Assembly (NCBI RefSeq): GCF_014174165.1
Contig: NZ_JABEQN010000003.1
Span: 62,001-126,000 of the forward strand
Length of the DNA: 64,000 nucleotides
Origin: Gluconacetobacter dulcium
GTDB taxonomy: Bacteria; Pseudomonadota; Alphaproteobacteria; Acetobacterales; Acetobacteraceae
Reading direction: 5' to 3'
A program made the position numbers and the translations under genes. Below the pieces are notes generated by a model. It was given only the letters and a program-made list of their open reading frames with translations. It did not search any database and was not told where the DNA came from. Each line of letters begins with the position of its first letter. Position 1 is the first letter of the stretch. Below are positions 25,502-38,439 of this stretch, piece after piece.

Positions 25502-26419
25502 ATGCGCCTGGCCTTCATGGGTACCCCCGATTTCGCGGTGCCCGCCCTGCTCGCCCTCCACGCGGCGGGGCACGAGATCGCCGCCGTCTACAGCCAGCCG
25601 CCCCGGCCGGCCGGGCGCGGCCAGTCGGTCCGCCTGTCGCCCGTCCATCAGGCCGCCGAGACGCTCGGCCTGCCGGTGCGCACACCCGCGCGCCTGCGGA
25701 CCAACGCGGACGAGCACGCCGCCTTCCGCGACCTGAACCTCGATGCCGCCGTGGTCGCCGCCTATGGGCTGATCCTGCCGGCGGCGATGCTTGATGCCCC
25801 GCGCCTGGGCTGCCTGAACATCCATGCCAGCCTGCTGCCGCGCTGGCGTGGCGCGGCCCCGATCCAGGCCGCGATCCTGGCCGGCGACAGCGAGAGCGGC
25901 GTCACCATCATGCGGATGGACGAAGGGCTGGATACCGGCGCGATGCTGCTGTCCGACCAGGTGGCGCTGACACCGGCCACCACCGCCACCACGCTGCATG
26001 ACGCGCTCGCCGCCATGGGCGCCCGCCTGATCGTGACGACCCTGAACCAGCCGGTCGGCCCCGGCCAGCCCCAGCCGGAACAGGGCGTTACCTACGCCGG
26101 CCGCCTGACGCGCGAGGACGGGCGCATCGACTGGTCGCGCGACGCCGCCGCGCTGGACCGGCAGATCCGGGCGCTGACCCCCTGGCCCGGCACCTTTACC
26201 ACCTTGGACGGGCAGGTTCTGAAGATCGGCGGTGCCGCCCTTGTTTCAGCCCCCCGTTCCGCGCCGCCGGGGACCATTCTCGACGACGCGCTGACCGTGG
26301 CCTGCGGACAGGGTGCCCTCCGCGTCACGCGCATTCAGCGGCCCGGTCGCGGCATGATGGATGCCGGTTCGTTCCTGCGTGGCCAACCGGTACCGGCCGG
26401 GACGGTCCTGGGCTCGTGA
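25502..26419 (+). CDS. fmt: Methionyl-tRNA formyltransferase
   Basis: Formylates initiator Met-tRNA from 10-formyl-THF. It has 305 residues. N-terminal catalytic domain [52 protein letters not shown] (folate-binding SLLPxxRG), and [13 protein letters not shown] with the catalytic D. The C-terminal OB domain is about residues 205-305. GTGA overlap with truA, so def-fmt-truA is one operon. Confidence 0.97.
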   Translation: MRLAFMGTPDFAVPALLALHAAGHEIAAVYSQPPRPAGRGQSVRLSPVHQAAETLGLPVRTPARLRTNADEHAAFRDLNLDAAVVAAYGLILPAAMLDAPRLGCLNIHASLLPRWRGAAPIQAAILAGDSESGVTIMRMDEGLDTGAMLLSDQVALTPATTATTLHDALAAMGARLIVTTLNQPVGPGQPQPEQGVTYAGRLTREDGRIDWSRDAAALDRQIRALTPWPGTFTTLDGQVLKIGGAALVSAPRSAPPGTILDDALTVACGQGALRVTRIQRPGRGMMDAGSFLRGQPVPAGTVLGS

Positions 26420-27225
26420 CCGCCGACGCGGGCACCGCGCCAGAACCGGCCGTGGAACGCTGGGCCGTCCGGATTGAATATGACGGCCGCCCCTTCGTCG
26501 GCTGGCAGCGCCAGATCACCGGCCTGTCCGTGCAGCAGGTGCTGGAAGAGGCGGCGGGCCGTCTGGCGGCTGGCCGGCCCGTCACCAGCATCACCGCCGG
26601 CCGCACCGATGCCGGCGTGCATGCGACCGGTCAGGTCGCGCATCTGGATTTCCCCATGGGTACCGGACTGACGGGGTCGAAGGTCCGTGACGCGCTGAAT
26701 TTCCATATGAAGCCCCACCCGGTCGCCATCCTTCAGGCCATGCCGGTCGATAGCGCATGGAACGCCCGGTTTTCCGCCAACCGCCGATTCTATCGCTACC
26801 GGATCGTGAACCGGCGCGGCCGGCTGGCGCTCGACGACGGCCGTGTCTGGCTGGTCAAGCGCGCCCTCGACATCGACGCGATGAACGAGGCGGCGCGGCA
26901 TCTTCTGGGCCGCCACGATTTCACGTCCTTCCGTGCCAGCGCCTGCCAGGCCAAAAGCCCGCTGCGCACGCTGGACCGGCTGGCGGTGATGCGCCACGGC
27001 GAAGAGATCACGATCGAAGCCGACGCGCGTTCCTTCCTGCACCATCAGGTCCGCAACATGGTGGGTACGCTGAAACTGGTGGGCGAAGGCACCTGGGCAC
27101 CCGAGCGCGTCGGCGAGGCCCTGCGCGCCTGCGACCGCCGCGCCGCCGGCCCCACGGCGCCGCCGGACGGGCTGTACCTGACCGGTGTCGGCTACGATCC
27201 CGACCCCTTCAGCGTGGCGTGCTGA
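26416..27225 (+). CDS. truA: tRNA pseudouridine38-40 synthase
   Basis: Modifies U38-40 in the anticodon arm. It has 269 residues with a GTG start that overlaps the fmt stop. [37 protein letters not shown] (catalytic Asp in GRTDAGVHA), [26 protein letters not shown] and [19 protein letters not shown] are all diagnostic of TruA. Confidence 0.96.
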   Translation: MTADAGTAPEPAVERWAVRIEYDGRPFVGWQRQITGLSVQQVLEEAAGRLAAGRPVTSITAGRTDAGVHATGQVAHLDFPMGTGLTGSKVRDALNFHMKPHPVAILQAMPVDSAWNARFSANRRFYRYRIVNRRGRLALDDGRVWLVKRALDIDAMNEAARHLLGRHDFTSFRASACQAKSPLRTLDRLAVMRHGEEITIEADARSFLHHQVRNMVGTLKLVGEGTWAPERVGEALRACDRRAAGPTAPPDGLYLTGVGYDPDPFSVAC

Positions 27226-27279
27226 TCGCTCCGGCCCGCGCCGCCGGGGATCTTTCCCCGGCCGCCCGCGACATGCGGC

Positions 27280-27918
27280 CTATCGGCCGCCGTGCGCCGA
27301 CGGCAGCGCCAGAAAATCCTGCCACGGCGCATAATGCGGCGGCAGCACGGACGAGATCCCGCTCAGCGCCATGATGGCGGCGGCGATCGCCAGGACCACC
27401 AGCAGCGCCCGCCATGCCCCCAGCGCCAGCCCCACCCGCGCGACGAACCAGGTGAGCCAGAGATTATAGGCGAATATGACCCCGTTCAGCAGCAGCGCCG
27501 AATGCATCATGCTCACCCCGGCGGGCATGAGGCCGGCGATCACCCCGACCGCCGCGAGCATCACGAACAGCACCAGCCAGTCGCACCACAGGGCCGCCGC
27601 CATGTAGCGCGGCCACAGGGCCTCGCGCCCCCACAGGCGCGCCAGCTGGTGGGTCAGGACCACCGGCGTCAGAACCAGGCACAGCGAGAACACGATCTTG
27701 GCGGCGCTCAGCATCGTCGGTGCCTGCGCCAGCGTCAGCACACCGCCGACCAGCCACAGGGCGACGCGGGGCGCCAGCGCCGCGAGCACGGCATCGGGGG
27801 TGGTGCCGAAACAGCTCATGCCGTCACGCCGGCCACGGCCCAGCAGCATCATGCCCCGGAAGATGCCCCCAGCGGAGCCGGGCATCGGTCGGGGCGGTGC
27901 GCCGCGTCCCTGCGTCAT
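27280..27918 (-). CDS. Hypothetical multi-span membrane protein
   Basis: A 212-residue protein with about five hydrophobic segments (LWLVGGVLTLAQAPTML, IVFSLCLVLTPVVLTHQL, WLVLFVMLAAVGVIAGLMP, LLNGVIFAYNLWLTWFV, LLVVLAIAAAIMALSGI). The first ~40 residues are Gly/Arg/Pro-rich and cytoplasmic. I do not recognise a family with confidence. The start ATG at 27918 overlaps the dapE stop (ATGA), so it is translated as the last gene of the dapD-dapE unit. Function unknown. Confidence 0.75.
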   Translation of the reverse strand: MTQGRGAPPRPMPGSAGGIFRGMMLLGRGRRDGMSCFGTTPDAVLAALAPRVALWLVGGVLTLAQAPTMLSAAKIVFSLCLVLTPVVLTHQLARLWGREALWPRYMAAALWCDWLVLFVMLAAVGVIAGLMPAGVSMMHSALLLNGVIFAYNLWLTWFVARVGLALGAWRALLVVLAIAAAIMALSGISSVLPPHYAPWQDFLALPSAHGGR

Positions 27919-29060
27919 CCCATCAGCCTTTCGATAAACGCCGCGTAGATATCGGTCAGCGTCCGCAGGTCGGTGACGGACACATTTTCGTTCGCCTTGT
28001 GCATGCTGGCGCCCACCAGGCCAAATTCGGCGACCGGGCAATAGCGGCTGATGAAGCGCGCATCCGACGTGCCCCCACCCGTATCCAGCCGGGGCTGGTG
28101 CCCCGTCACGTCCTGCACGGCCTCGACCAGTTGGCCCAGTTGTGGTGTGGGCGGGGTCAGGAACGATTCACCGCTGACACGGATGTCGATCTCCGCCCCC
28201 GGCGCACGCGCCCGGACGGTCTCGGTGATCCACCGTGCCAGGTCCTTGCCCGTGTGCAGGTCGTTGAAGCGGATGTTCAGCCGGGCCGTTGCCCTGGCCG
28301 GAATGACGTTGGTGGCCGTGTTGCCCACATCGACGCTGGTGACCTGCACGCTCGACGGCTCGAACCATTCCGACCCCTTGTCCAGCGGATGGGCCGTCAG
28401 GTCCGACAGGATCGCCATCAGACGGTGGATCGGGTTGTCGGCCCGCTGCGGGTAGGCGACGTGCCCCTGGATGCCATGGACGACGATGCGCGCGTTCAGG
28501 CTGCCGCGCCGCCCGATCTTGACCACATCGCCCATATGCTCGGGGTTCGTCGGCTCGCCGACGATGCAGAAATCGGGGATCTGGCCATTGGCCGCCATCC
28601 ATTCCAGCACCTTCACGGTGCCGTAGGTGGCGGGGCCTTCCTCATCGCCGGTAATCAGCAGGCTGATCGAGCCGTTCAGCGGCCTGCCGCCCCCCAGGTG
28701 CCGCGCCACCGCGCTGACGAAGGCGGCGATCCCGCCCTTCATGTCGCAGGCGCCGCGTCCGTACAGCACGTCGCCCCGCACGGCGGCGTCGAACGGCCCC
28801 GTGGTCCAGCCCTCGTCGCCCGGCGGCACTACGTCGGTATGGCCGGCGAAGCAGAGATGCGGCCCCTCCATGCCCAGCCGGGCGAACAGGTTGGCCGTGC
28901 GCTCCGCCCCCTCGCCGAACGGCAGGTCGACGACATCGAACCCCAGCCGGCGCAGCACGTCGCCCAGCACGCCGATCGCCCCGCCGCGATCGGGCGTGAT
29001 GGACGGCGCGCGGATCAGTTCCTGCGCCAGATGCAGCGCATCGACCAGTTCCGGCTCCAT
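27915..29060 (-). CDS. dapE: Succinyl-diaminopimelate desuccinylase
   Basis: Zinc hydrolase of the lysine/diaminopimelate pathway. It has 381 residues. Metal-site motifs LCFAGHTDVVPPGD (His, Asp), GRGACDMKGGIAAF (Asp), LITGDEEG (catalytic and metal Glu), CIVGEPTN, and the C-terminal GASMHKANENV with the last His ligand. It begins 12 bases after the stop of dapD, which makes the substrate-side succinylation, so the two are consecutive steps in one operon. Confidence 0.96.
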   Translation of the reverse strand: MEPELVDALHLAQELIRAPSITPDRGGAIGVLGDVLRRLGFDVVDLPFGEGAERTANLFARLGMEGPHLCFAGHTDVVPPGDEGWTTGPFDAAVRGDVLYGRGACDMKGGIAAFVSAVARHLGGGRPLNGSISLLITGDEEGPATYGTVKVLEWMAANGQIPDFCIVGEPTNPEHMGDVVKIGRRGSLNARIVVHGIQGHVAYPQRADNPIHRLMAILSDLTAHPLDKGSEWFEPSSVQVTSVDVGNTATNVIPARATARLNIRFNDLHTGKDLARWITETVRARAPGAEIDIRVSGESFLTPPTPQLGQLVEAVQDVTGHQPRLDTGGGTSDARFISRYCPVAEFGLVGASMHKANENVSVTDLRTLTDIYAAFIERLMG

Positions 29061-29071
29061 GACGGGGCCGG

Positions 29072-29917
29072 TCAATCGCGCAGCAATTCGTTGATCGAGG
29101 TCTTGGCGCGCGTGCGCTCGTCCACGCGCTTGACGATCACGGCGCAGGCCAGCGACGGCAGCGGCGCGCCATCCGGCCCGGTCGGCTGGCGCGGCGGCAG
29201 CGTGCCGGGCACCACGACCGAGTAGGCCGGCACACGGCCCACGAACACCTCGCCCGTCGCCCGATCGACGATCTTGGTCGAGGCGCCGAGAAACACGCCC
29301 ATCGACAGGACGCTTCCCCGCTCCACGATCACGCCCTCGGCCACTTCCGACCGCGCGCCGATGAAGCAGTCGTCCTCGATGATCACGGGCGCGGCCTGCA
29401 ACGGCTCCAGCACGCCGCCGATGCCCACGCCGCCGCTGATGTGGCAGTTGCGCCCGATCTGGGCGCAGCTTCCGATCGTGACCCACGTATCGACCATCGT
29501 GCCGCTTTCGACGCGCGCGCCGGCATTGACGAAGCTGGGCATGAGCACCACGCCGGGCGCGACATAGGCCGAACGCCGGACGATCGCGCCGGGCACGGCA
29601 CGGAATCCGGCCTCGGCAAAGCGCGCCGGGTCCCAGTCCGCGAACTTCAGCGGCACCTTGTCGTAGAACGGCGCGGGAGCGCCCGGCATCACCGCGCTGT
29701 CATTCAGCCGGAACGACAGCAGCACCGCCTTCTTGAGCCATTCATTGACCACCCAGCCGGAATCGGACGGGGCGGCGACGCGCAGCGTGCCGGCATCCAG
29801 CCCGGCCAGCGCCTGCTCGACCGCCGCGCGGTCGGCACCCGTCGTCGCGGAGGACAGGGTATCGCGCCGTTCCCACACCGCCTCGATATGGGTCCGAAGG
29901 GCGTGTTCGTCGTTCAT
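29072..29917 (-). CDS. dapD: Tetrahydrodipicolinate N-succinyltransferase
   Basis: Acylates tetrahydrodipicolinate with succinyl-CoA. It has 281 residues: an alpha-helical N-terminal part, then a left-handed beta-helix of hexapeptide repeats ([53 protein letters not shown]) and the conserved [18 protein letters not shown] loop. About 140 bases separate it from argB upstream, leaving room for its own promoter. Confidence 0.97.
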   Translation of the reverse strand: MNDEHALRTHIEAVWERRDTLSSATTGADRAAVEQALAGLDAGTLRVAAPSDSGWVVNEWLKKAVLLSFRLNDSAVMPGAPAPFYDKVPLKFADWDPARFAEAGFRAVPGAIVRRSAYVAPGVVLMPSFVNAGARVESGTMVDTWVTIGSCAQIGRNCHISGGVGIGGVLEPLQAAPVIIEDDCFIGARSEVAEGVIVERGSVLSMGVFLGASTKIVDRATGEVFVGRVPAYSVVVPGTLPPRQPTGPDGAPLPSLACAVIVKRVDERTRAKTSINELLRD

Positions 29918-30056
29918 ATTCCTGCAATCCTCTGTCCGCGCCGGCCCGGCCGGCGCCCATTTTCGCCATGTGTTTCGCTATGTGGCGGGACCATGCGAAG
30001 GATGCCCCCTCGTGTCAACGCATCTTGCGATGCGTCGCCACCGGCCCCGCCTTGCC

Positions 30057-30986
30057 TTACTCGCCGCGGATCAGCGTACCCGGGCCGGCCTCGGTGAACA
30101 GTTCCAGCAGGCAGGCATGCGGCACCCGCCCGTCGAGGATCACCGCCGCCCTGGCACCGGCACGCACCGCTTCCAGGCAGGTTTCCACCTTCGGGATCAT
30201 GCCGCCGCTGATCATGCCGCTGGCGATGCCGCGCCGTGCTTCCTCGGCCGTCAGTTCGGGGATCAGGTCGCCGTTTTCGTCCAGCACGCCGGGCACGTCG
30301 GTCAGCATCAGCAACCGCGTGGCATGCACGGCACCGGCGATCGCGCCGGCCGCCGTGTCGGCGTTGATATTGTAGGTCTCGCCCTTCTCGCCGATGCCCA
30401 CGGGGGCCACGACCGGAATCAGCCCCGACCCCGACAACGCATAGAGCACGCGGGGGTCGATGCGCACCGGCTCGCCCACGAAGCCCAAATCCAGCACCTG
30501 CTCGATCTGGCTGTCGGCATCGCGCACCGTGCGGCGCAGGCGGCGCGCGGTGATCAGCCCGCCATCCTTGCCCGAAATGCCCACGGCCAGCGCCCCGGCC
30601 TGATTGATCAGCCCGGCGACCTGCTTGTTGACCTTGCCCGCCAGGACCATCTCGATCACATCGACCATCGCCGCGTCGGTCACGCGCAGGCCGTCGACGA
30701 AGGTCGAGGGAATCTGCAACCGGTTGAGCATGGCGCTGATCTGCGGGCCGCCCCCATGGACCACCACGGGATTGACCCCGACCAGCTTCAGCAGCGCGAT
30801 GTCATGTCCGAAGGCGTTGGACAGGGAATCGTCCACCATGGCGTGGCCGCCATATTTGACCACGATCGTATCGCCGGCATAGCGACGCAGGAACGGCAGC
30901 GCCTGGGCCAGCACGGCGGCGCGCTCCTGGGCGTCCTTCATCGTCTGGACGATATCGCCGGTAGTCTCGCTTGTCGGTTGGCTCAT
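30057..30986 (-). CDS. argB: Acetylglutamate kinase
   Basis: Second step of arginine synthesis. It has 309 residues. [12 protein letters not shown] (phosphate-binding Lys and Gly-Gly), [38 protein letters not shown], and [20 protein letters not shown] are all present, with the C-terminal [16 protein letters not shown] typical of ArgB. It is 28 bases downstream of engB in the long minus-strand cluster. Confidence 0.97.
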   Translation of the reverse strand: MSQPTSETTGDIVQTMKDAQERAAVLAQALPFLRRYAGDTIVVKYGGHAMVDDSLSNAFGHDIALLKLVGVNPVVVHGGGPQISAMLNRLQIPSTFVDGLRVTDAAMVDVIEMVLAGKVNKQVAGLINQAGALAVGISGKDGGLITARRLRRTVRDADSQIEQVLDLGFVGEPVRIDPRVLYALSGSGLIPVVAPVGIGEKGETYNINADTAAGAIAGAVHATRLLMLTDVPGVLDENGDLIPELTAEEARRGIASGMISGGMIPKVETCLEAVRAGARAAVILDGRVPHACLLELFTEAGPGTLIRGE

Positions 30987-31014
30987 CGGGTCGTGCCCTG
31001 TCTTGTGCTCGTGA

Positions 31015-31701
31015 TCAGGATGAAACCGTTTCGTCCGCCGGCGGCAGGGCCAGACTGGCCAGCCCGGCCCGCAGTTCGGGTATGCCCAGTCCGCTCTCGC
31101 TGCTGGTCAGCAATATCTCCGGATAGGCCGCGGGATGCTGGCGCGCCAGATCGGCCACCTGGGCGCGCTTGGCCTCCAGCGGGCCGGGCTTGAGCGCATC
31201 GCACTTGGTCAGGACGATCTCGAACGTCACGGCGGCACGGTCCAGCAGGGTCATGATCTCGCGATCCGACGCCTTGATCTCGATCCGCGAATCCAGCAGC
31301 AGGATGACGCGCTGAAGCGTCGGCCGTCCGCGCAGATACGCGAACATCATGCCCTGCCAGTCTTCCTTCACGTCCTTCGCGGCCTTGGCGTAGCCATAGC
31401 CCGGCATGTCCACCAGCGTCAGCCGGTCGCCGAGGTTGAAGAAATTGAGCTGCTTGGTGCGCCCCGGCTCGGACGAGGCGCGCGCCAGCGCCTTGCGCCC
31501 GGTCAGGGCGTTGATCAGGCTGGACTTGCCGACATTCGACCGGCCGGCGAACGCGATTTCCGGCACGGTGATCGGCGGAAGCTGCTCCAGCTTCTGTGCC
31601 CCGAAGAAAAAATCGCACGGCCCGGCAAACAGCAGCCGCCCCGCTTCGCGCAGGCGCTCCTGCTCCTCGGGCGAGGGCGCGGGGGTGACGAACTCCGACA
31701 T
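31015..31701 (-). CDS. engB: Ribosome biogenesis GTPase EngB (YihA/YsxC)
   Basis: Essential GTPase in 50S assembly. It has 228 residues. G1 [15 protein letters not shown]2 in [14 protein letters not shown]3 [13 protein letters not shown]4 LTKCDAL and G5 LTSSESG follow in order. The first ~45 residues (with [14 protein letters not shown]) match the N-terminal extension of alphaproteobacterial EngB. It lies 10 bases after yidC. Confidence 0.96.
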   Translation of the reverse strand: MSEFVTPAPSPEEQERLREAGRLLFAGPCDFFFGAQKLEQLPPITVPEIAFAGRSNVGKSSLINALTGRKALARASSEPGRTKQLNFFNLGDRLTLVDMPGYGYAKAAKDVKEDWQGMMFAYLRGRPTLQRVILLLDSRIEIKASDREIMTLLDRAAVTFEIVLTKCDALKPGPLEAKRAQVADLARQHPAAYPEILLTSSESGLGIPELRAGLASLALPPADETVSS

Positions 31702-31711
31702 CAGACCAACC

Positions 31712-33493
31712 TTATTTCCGCTTCGCCGGCTTTTGCGCGGGCGCAGGCACGGGTGCGGCCGGCCGGGTCGCGCCCTGGATACGACGCTGGATGACCATCT
31801 GCTGCGCCATCGTCAGCAGGTTGTTCCAGCAATAATAGATGACCAGGCCAGCCGGCTGACGCGCCATGAAGAAGGTGAACAGCACCGGCATCACCTGGAA
31901 CACGCGCTGCTGCGCGGGGTCCATCGGTGCCGGGTTCAGCTTCTGTTGCAGGAACATCGTCACCCCGAACAGGATCGGCCACACGCCCAGTTGCAGGTAG
32001 GGCGACAGCACGTTCGGGTCCCACGGGATCAGGCCGAAGAGATTGAACAGATTGGTCAGGTCCGGTGCGGACAGATCGTGAATCCAGCCGAAGAACGGCG
32101 CATGCCGCATTTCGATGGTGATGTACAGATCCTTGTACAGGCTCCAGAACACCGGAATCTGCACGATCATCGGCAGGCAGCCGGCGGCCGGATTGACGCC
32201 TTCGGTCTTGTACAGCGCCATCATGTGCTGGTTCATCGCCATCTGGTCGCCCTTGTACCGCTCGCGGATCTCCTGCACCTTGGGCTGGAGCTTGCGCATC
32301 CGGGCCATGGAGCGGAACTGCCGCGTCGCCAGCGGGAAGAAGAGCGCCTTGACCAGCAGCGTGAAGGCCATCAGCGCCAGGCCGAAATTGCCCAGCAACG
32401 TGTTCAGGTAATCGAGCACATAGAAGATCGGCCGCGTCAGGAACGCGAACCAGCCGAAATCGACGGCCTTCCAGAAATCGGGGATATGCAGGCTGGACTG
32501 ATACTGCTCCAGCAGGTTGACTTCCTTGGCGCCGGCGAACACATGGCTGGCCGTCGAGGCCGTCGCACCCGCCCCGACCACGGTCGGCGTCTGCGCGATG
32601 AAGCCGACCTGATAGACGCCCGCGCCGCCATTGGCCTGATAGCCATAGCTGCCGGTCACCGGCACGCCCTGCTGGGGCACCACGGCGGTCAGCCAGTATT
32701 TGTCGGTAATGCCGGCCCATCCGCCCTGCCCGGCCTTGGTCCAGGACGTGTTGCCCGGCGGTGTCGCGCCGGTGCGCAGGCTCTTGTAGCTGCTTTCGTC
32801 CAGCCGGCCGTCAACGACCGAAATCGGCCCTTCATGCACCAGATACCCGCCGGTTTCCTCGGGCGTGTAGGCGCGGTTGACGCGGGCGAACGGGTAGAGC
32901 GACACCGGCTGGGCCGAATGGTTCACGATCCGCTGCTCGATCGCGAACATGTAGTGCGCGTCGATGCCGACGACGATCTGGAAGGTTACGCCTTCGCCAT
33001 TGTCCCACGACAGCGTGACCGGGTGGTCGGCCGTCAGCTTCGGCGCGTCGGCGGTCCAGACGGTGGTGGCGTCGGGCACGCGCACCTGGCCGCCGGCCAG
33101 GTTCATCCAGCCGATCTCGACGTAATTGGGCTGCGGGTCGTGCGCGGCTTCGAGGATGCGCACCAGCGGGCTGCCGGCGGCCACCGTCTCGTGATAGTCG
33201 CGCAGCACCATGTCATCCAGCCGCGCGCCCAGCAGGTCGATCGACCCGCGCACGGCCGGGGCGTCGATCTCCAGCCGCGTTTCCGCCTGCGGCGAGGCCA
33301 CCGAAACCGGCTGCGAACTCACGCCCGCGACAGGGGCCGCCGGACGGCGCGCGTCGGACGGCGGCGTCTGCCGGTTGGTCTGCGCAGCCTGCTGCGCGAC
33401 CTCCTGATGGGTCTGCTTCGGCATGAAATATTCGAAGCCAACCAGGACCATGGCGGAAAGCAACGTCGCCACGATTAAGCGCTTGGTATCCAT
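31712..33493 (-). CDS. yidC: Membrane protein insertase YidC
   Basis: Inserts and folds inner-membrane proteins. It has 593 residues: an N-terminal helix (LIVATLLSAMVLVGFEYFMP), a large periplasmic beta-sandwich domain (to about residue 360), then five membrane helices (WFAFLTRPIFYVLDYL, GLALMAFTLLVKALFFPLA with the conserved Arg just after, LPMIVQIPVFWSLYKDLYIT and others). The C-terminus is Pro/Ala/Lys-rich. The ATG shares one base with the yidD stop. The rpmH-rnpA-yidD-yidC order is the classic one. Confidence 0.97.
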   Translation of the reverse strand: MDTKRLIVATLLSAMVLVGFEYFMPKQTHQEVAQQAAQTNRQTPPSDARRPAAPVAGVSSQPVSVASPQAETRLEIDAPAVRGSIDLLGARLDDMVLRDYHETVAAGSPLVRILEAAHDPQPNYVEIGWMNLAGGQVRVPDATTVWTADAPKLTADHPVTLSWDNGEGVTFQIVVGIDAHYMFAIEQRIVNHSAQPVSLYPFARVNRAYTPEETGGYLVHEGPISVVDGRLDESSYKSLRTGATPPGNTSWTKAGQGGWAGITDKYWLTAVVPQQGVPVTGSYGYQANGGAGVYQVGFIAQTPTVVGAGATASTASHVFAGAKEVNLLEQYQSSLHIPDFWKAVDFGWFAFLTRPIFYVLDYLNTLLGNFGLALMAFTLLVKALFFPLATRQFRSMARMRKLQPKVQEIRERYKGDQMAMNQHMMALYKTEGVNPAAGCLPMIVQIPVFWSLYKDLYITIEMRHAPFFGWIHDLSAPDLTNLFNLFGLIPWDPNVLSPYLQLGVWPILFGVTMFLQQKLNPAPMDPAQQRVFQVMPVLFTFFMARQPAGLVIYYCWNNLLTMAQQMVIQRRIQGATRPAAPVPAPAQKPAKRK

Positions 33494-33819
33494 CAGCGAC
33501 CGGCCAGACTCTCGTTATCTGTGGGAAGAACAGCGGGGGAAGAACTGCGGGGGGAAGGACAGCAGGAGGCATGCGCCTGCTGTCGGGTGGGCACGGGATC
33601 GTATCCGCCGATATTCCACGGATTGCAACGCAAGATCCGCCAACCGGCCAGAATTGCGCCCCGCAACGGGCCATATGTACGGATCGCGTCCTGCGCATAT
33701 TCGCTGCACGAGGGCACGAAACGGCAATTCGGCCCCAGAAGCGGGCTGACGAACCGCTGATAGACGCGAATCGCCCCGACCAGAGTCCAGACCGTCGCGG
33801 CCCGGACCGGACGGATCAT
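33493..33819 (-). CDS. yidD: Membrane protein insertion efficiency factor YidD
   Basis: A 108-residue small membrane-associated protein thought to assist YidC. The family core is intact: [54 protein letters not shown]. About 25 residues rich in Ser/Pro after that core ([17 protein letters not shown]) are longer than in most homologues. Overlaps rnpA by four bases. Confidence 0.95.
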   Translation of the reverse strand: MIRPVRAATVWTLVGAIRVYQRFVSPLLGPNCRFVPSCSEYAQDAIRTYGPLRGAILAGWRILRCNPWNIGGYDPVPTRQQAHASCCPSPRSSSPAVLPTDNESLAGR

Positions 33820-34169
33820 TCCGCCCCCCGCACGCCGGCCTTGCGCAAGGCCCGCCGCAGGTCTTCGACCAGGGCGGAGAACGCGCGCCCGCGCGTCCCG
33901 TCACGGCCGATCACGACCAGATCGACACCCGTCAATTGCTGCTCGCGCGTGACGACGATCCGCACGGCTTCGCGCAGGCGGCGGCGCGTGCGATTGCGAA
34001 TGACGGCGTTGCCGACTTTCTTCGTTACGGTGAACCCGACCCGTGCCGGATCGGCATCGTCACGGCCCAATGCCTGGAGCACCAGCCCAGGGCACGGCAC
34101 CTTGCGCCCCTTGGATGCAATCCGGAGGAACTCGGCACGCTTCTTGAGACGGACGGAACGGTCGGCCAC
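33816..34169 (-). CDS. rnpA: Ribonuclease P protein component
   Basis: Basic protein cofactor of RNase P. It has 117 residues. [20 protein letters not shown] at the start, [20 protein letters not shown] and RRLREAVR (the RNR motif) are diagnostic. The usual partner rpmH is 78 bases upstream on the same strand. Confidence 0.96.
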   Translation of the reverse strand: MADRSVRLKKRAEFLRIASKGRKVPCPGLVLQALGRDDADPARVGFTVTKKVGNAVIRNRTRRRLREAVRIVVTREQQLTGVDLVVIGRDGTRGRAFSALVEDLRRALRKAGVRGAE

Positions 34170-34247
34170 TCTTCGCAGCCCCCTCTAACGCGCTATCCGG
34201 ACCCGGATCGGAAGAACCGGGCCCTGAACGCGACCAGACCTGACGGA

Positions 34248-34382
34248 TCAGGCGGACAGGCGCTTGCGGCCCTTGGAACGGCGATTGGCGATGACCCGAC
34301 GGCCACCGACGGTTTCCATACGGGCGCGGAAGCCGTGACGGCGCTTGCGGACCAGCTTGGACGGTTGATACGTGCGCTTCAC
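34248..34382 (-). CDS. rpmH: 50S ribosomal protein L34
   Basis: A 44-residue basic protein: (V/M)[18 protein letters not shown], then [20 protein letters not shown] and KRLSA. All conserved L34 positions are present. The start codon is GTG at 34382 with GGGGAG in front. First gene of the minus-strand rpmH-to-dapE cluster; its promoter should lie in the 140 bases up to 34523. Confidence 0.95.
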   Translation of the reverse strand: MKRTYQPSKLVRKRRHGFRARMETVGGRRVIANRRSKGRKRLSA

Positions 34383-34523
34383 GACGCGACTCCCCGATTG
34401 ACAAGAATAAACGCGACGCGGCTATATCCACGACGCGCCGGAGCAGCCCGAAGGCCGCCTGACCTGAGGCGCGCCTTATACGTCCCGTTTCCCCGCGCGT
34501 CAACGTGCAAGAAAAGAGCCTCC

Positions 34524-34790
34524 ATGCAAGGCCCAGACCCGCTTCCGGACGACAATCATTCCGCCCCTGCCCTCGGCACCGGCCCCTCGGACACCCAGGC
34601 CGATTCGGTGCCCGCCCCGGCATCGCGCGCCAAGGTGCTGCACGATATACGCGGCCAGTTGTCGCCGGCCATGCTCGCCGCCGACCGGCTGAGCCTGCAC
34701 GCCGACCCCAAGGTGCGCGAACTGGCCGACCAGATCGTCCGGTCCATAGAACAGGCCGCCCTGCGCCTGAAAGACATCCCCCGATCCTGA
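34524..34790 (+). CDS. Small DHp-like (histidine kinase phosphoacceptor helix) protein
   Basis: An 88-residue protein. The first 33 residues are Pro/Ala/Asp-rich and look disordered. The rest is one long amphipathic helical pair: KVLHDIRGQLSPAMLAADRL followed by VRELADQIVRSIEQAALRL. The HDIRGQLSP segment resembles the phosphoacceptor H-box of histidine kinases (H-[DE]-[IL]-[RK]-x-x-L-[ST]-P), but no ATPase domain follows. It may be a phosphotransfer or dimerisation module, or only a helical look-alike. It has a strong palindromic hairpin after it, suggesting a monocistronic gene. Confidence 0.6.
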   Translation: MQGPDPLPDDNHSAPALGTGPSDTQADSVPAPASRAKVLHDIRGQLSPAMLAADRLSLHADPKVRELADQIVRSIEQAALRLKDIPRS

Positions 34791-34827
34791 CCACCCAGGC
34801 CGGCGACCGAGCAGGCGGGTGCCTCCA

Positions 34828-34853
34828 TCCAGCGCGCGCCGGCGCGCGCTGGA
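34828..34853 (+). terminator. 26-bp perfect palindrome after the DHp-like gene
   Basis: TCCAGCGCGCGCC followed at once by its exact reverse complement, 37 bases past the stop at 34790. Very GC-rich, no U-tract; a terminator or REP-like element. Confidence 0.45.
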
Positions 34854-34890
34854 ACGGGCCGCCCTTGCCTGCCTCGGCGGCCCGGTTCGT

Positions 34891-35001
34891 GGCCGGAGAC
34901 GCGGGCTGGTGAGCGAGCGCGCAGCGCAGCGCCCGGCGCGTGGTCCGGGCACGAAGCGCCGGGAACGCGCGCCGGATCGCCGCCAGCGCCCGTCTCCGGC
35001 C
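34891..35001. repeat. Long-range imperfect inverted repeat in intergenic DNA
   Basis: GGCCGGAGACGCGGGCTGG (34891-34909) pairs with 34983-35001 at 17 of 19 positions. The 73 bases between them are themselves full of GCGC-type short palindromes. Nothing coding is apparent from 34854 to 35012. Confidence 0.5.
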
Positions 35002-35012
35002 GCAAATCCGGT

Positions 35013-35201
35013 TCAGAACATCGAGAAGTAGAGCACGACCATGTCGATGAGGAACGCGCTGAGCAGACCGCAGCAGATCAGCCCGACCACCATCCGGTCA
35101 CGCGCATCGATCCATGCCGGATCGTCATGATGCAGGGCAACCGTGTGCCATGCGCCGTTCGCGAAAGACCGTTTCGGTCCCGCCATACCGATATGGAACA
35201 T
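35013..35201 (-). CDS. Small single-span membrane protein
   Basis: A 62-residue predicted protein with a hydrophilic first half (AGPKRSFANGAWHTVALHHD; DPAWIDARDRM) and one C-terminal membrane helix (VGLICCGLLSAFLIDMVVLY). The ATG at 35201 has a good ribosome site (GGGGGAGG, about 5 bases before), which is the main support for it being real. No family recognised. The 240 bases upstream, to gcvP, show no other gene. Confidence 0.5.
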   Translation of the reverse strand: MFHIGMAGPKRSFANGAWHTVALHHDDPAWIDARDRMVVGLICCGLLSAFLIDMVVLYFSMF

Positions 35202-35442
35202 ATGAGCCTCCCCCGGACCGTCCCTTCTTCTCTGCCGCGCGCGGCGGCGGGTTCGTCCGGATGCATCATGACCATGGACCCTGACGGGCCGGCTGCCAAA
35301 GGCGATTCGGGGTCAGTCGCAATCTCTTGAAACAAAATGCCCGTTGCCCGGCGCCAGACGCACGGCAGCCGGGCCAGGCCCGGCGCCGCACGCATGACAC
35401 GCCGGTGGAACGGCGCGCCGCGTCAGGTCAGGCGAGGTCGGG

Positions 35443-38331
<2,889 letters not shown>

Positions 38332-38439
38332 TATTCTCCGCGACAGAAACAGAAACGGTGTCGAGAAACTGTTTTAACGAACCATCCACCGGCACCCCGA
38401 AACGCGGGACCGCGCATCGGCGCGCCGGCGGGCCGGTCT

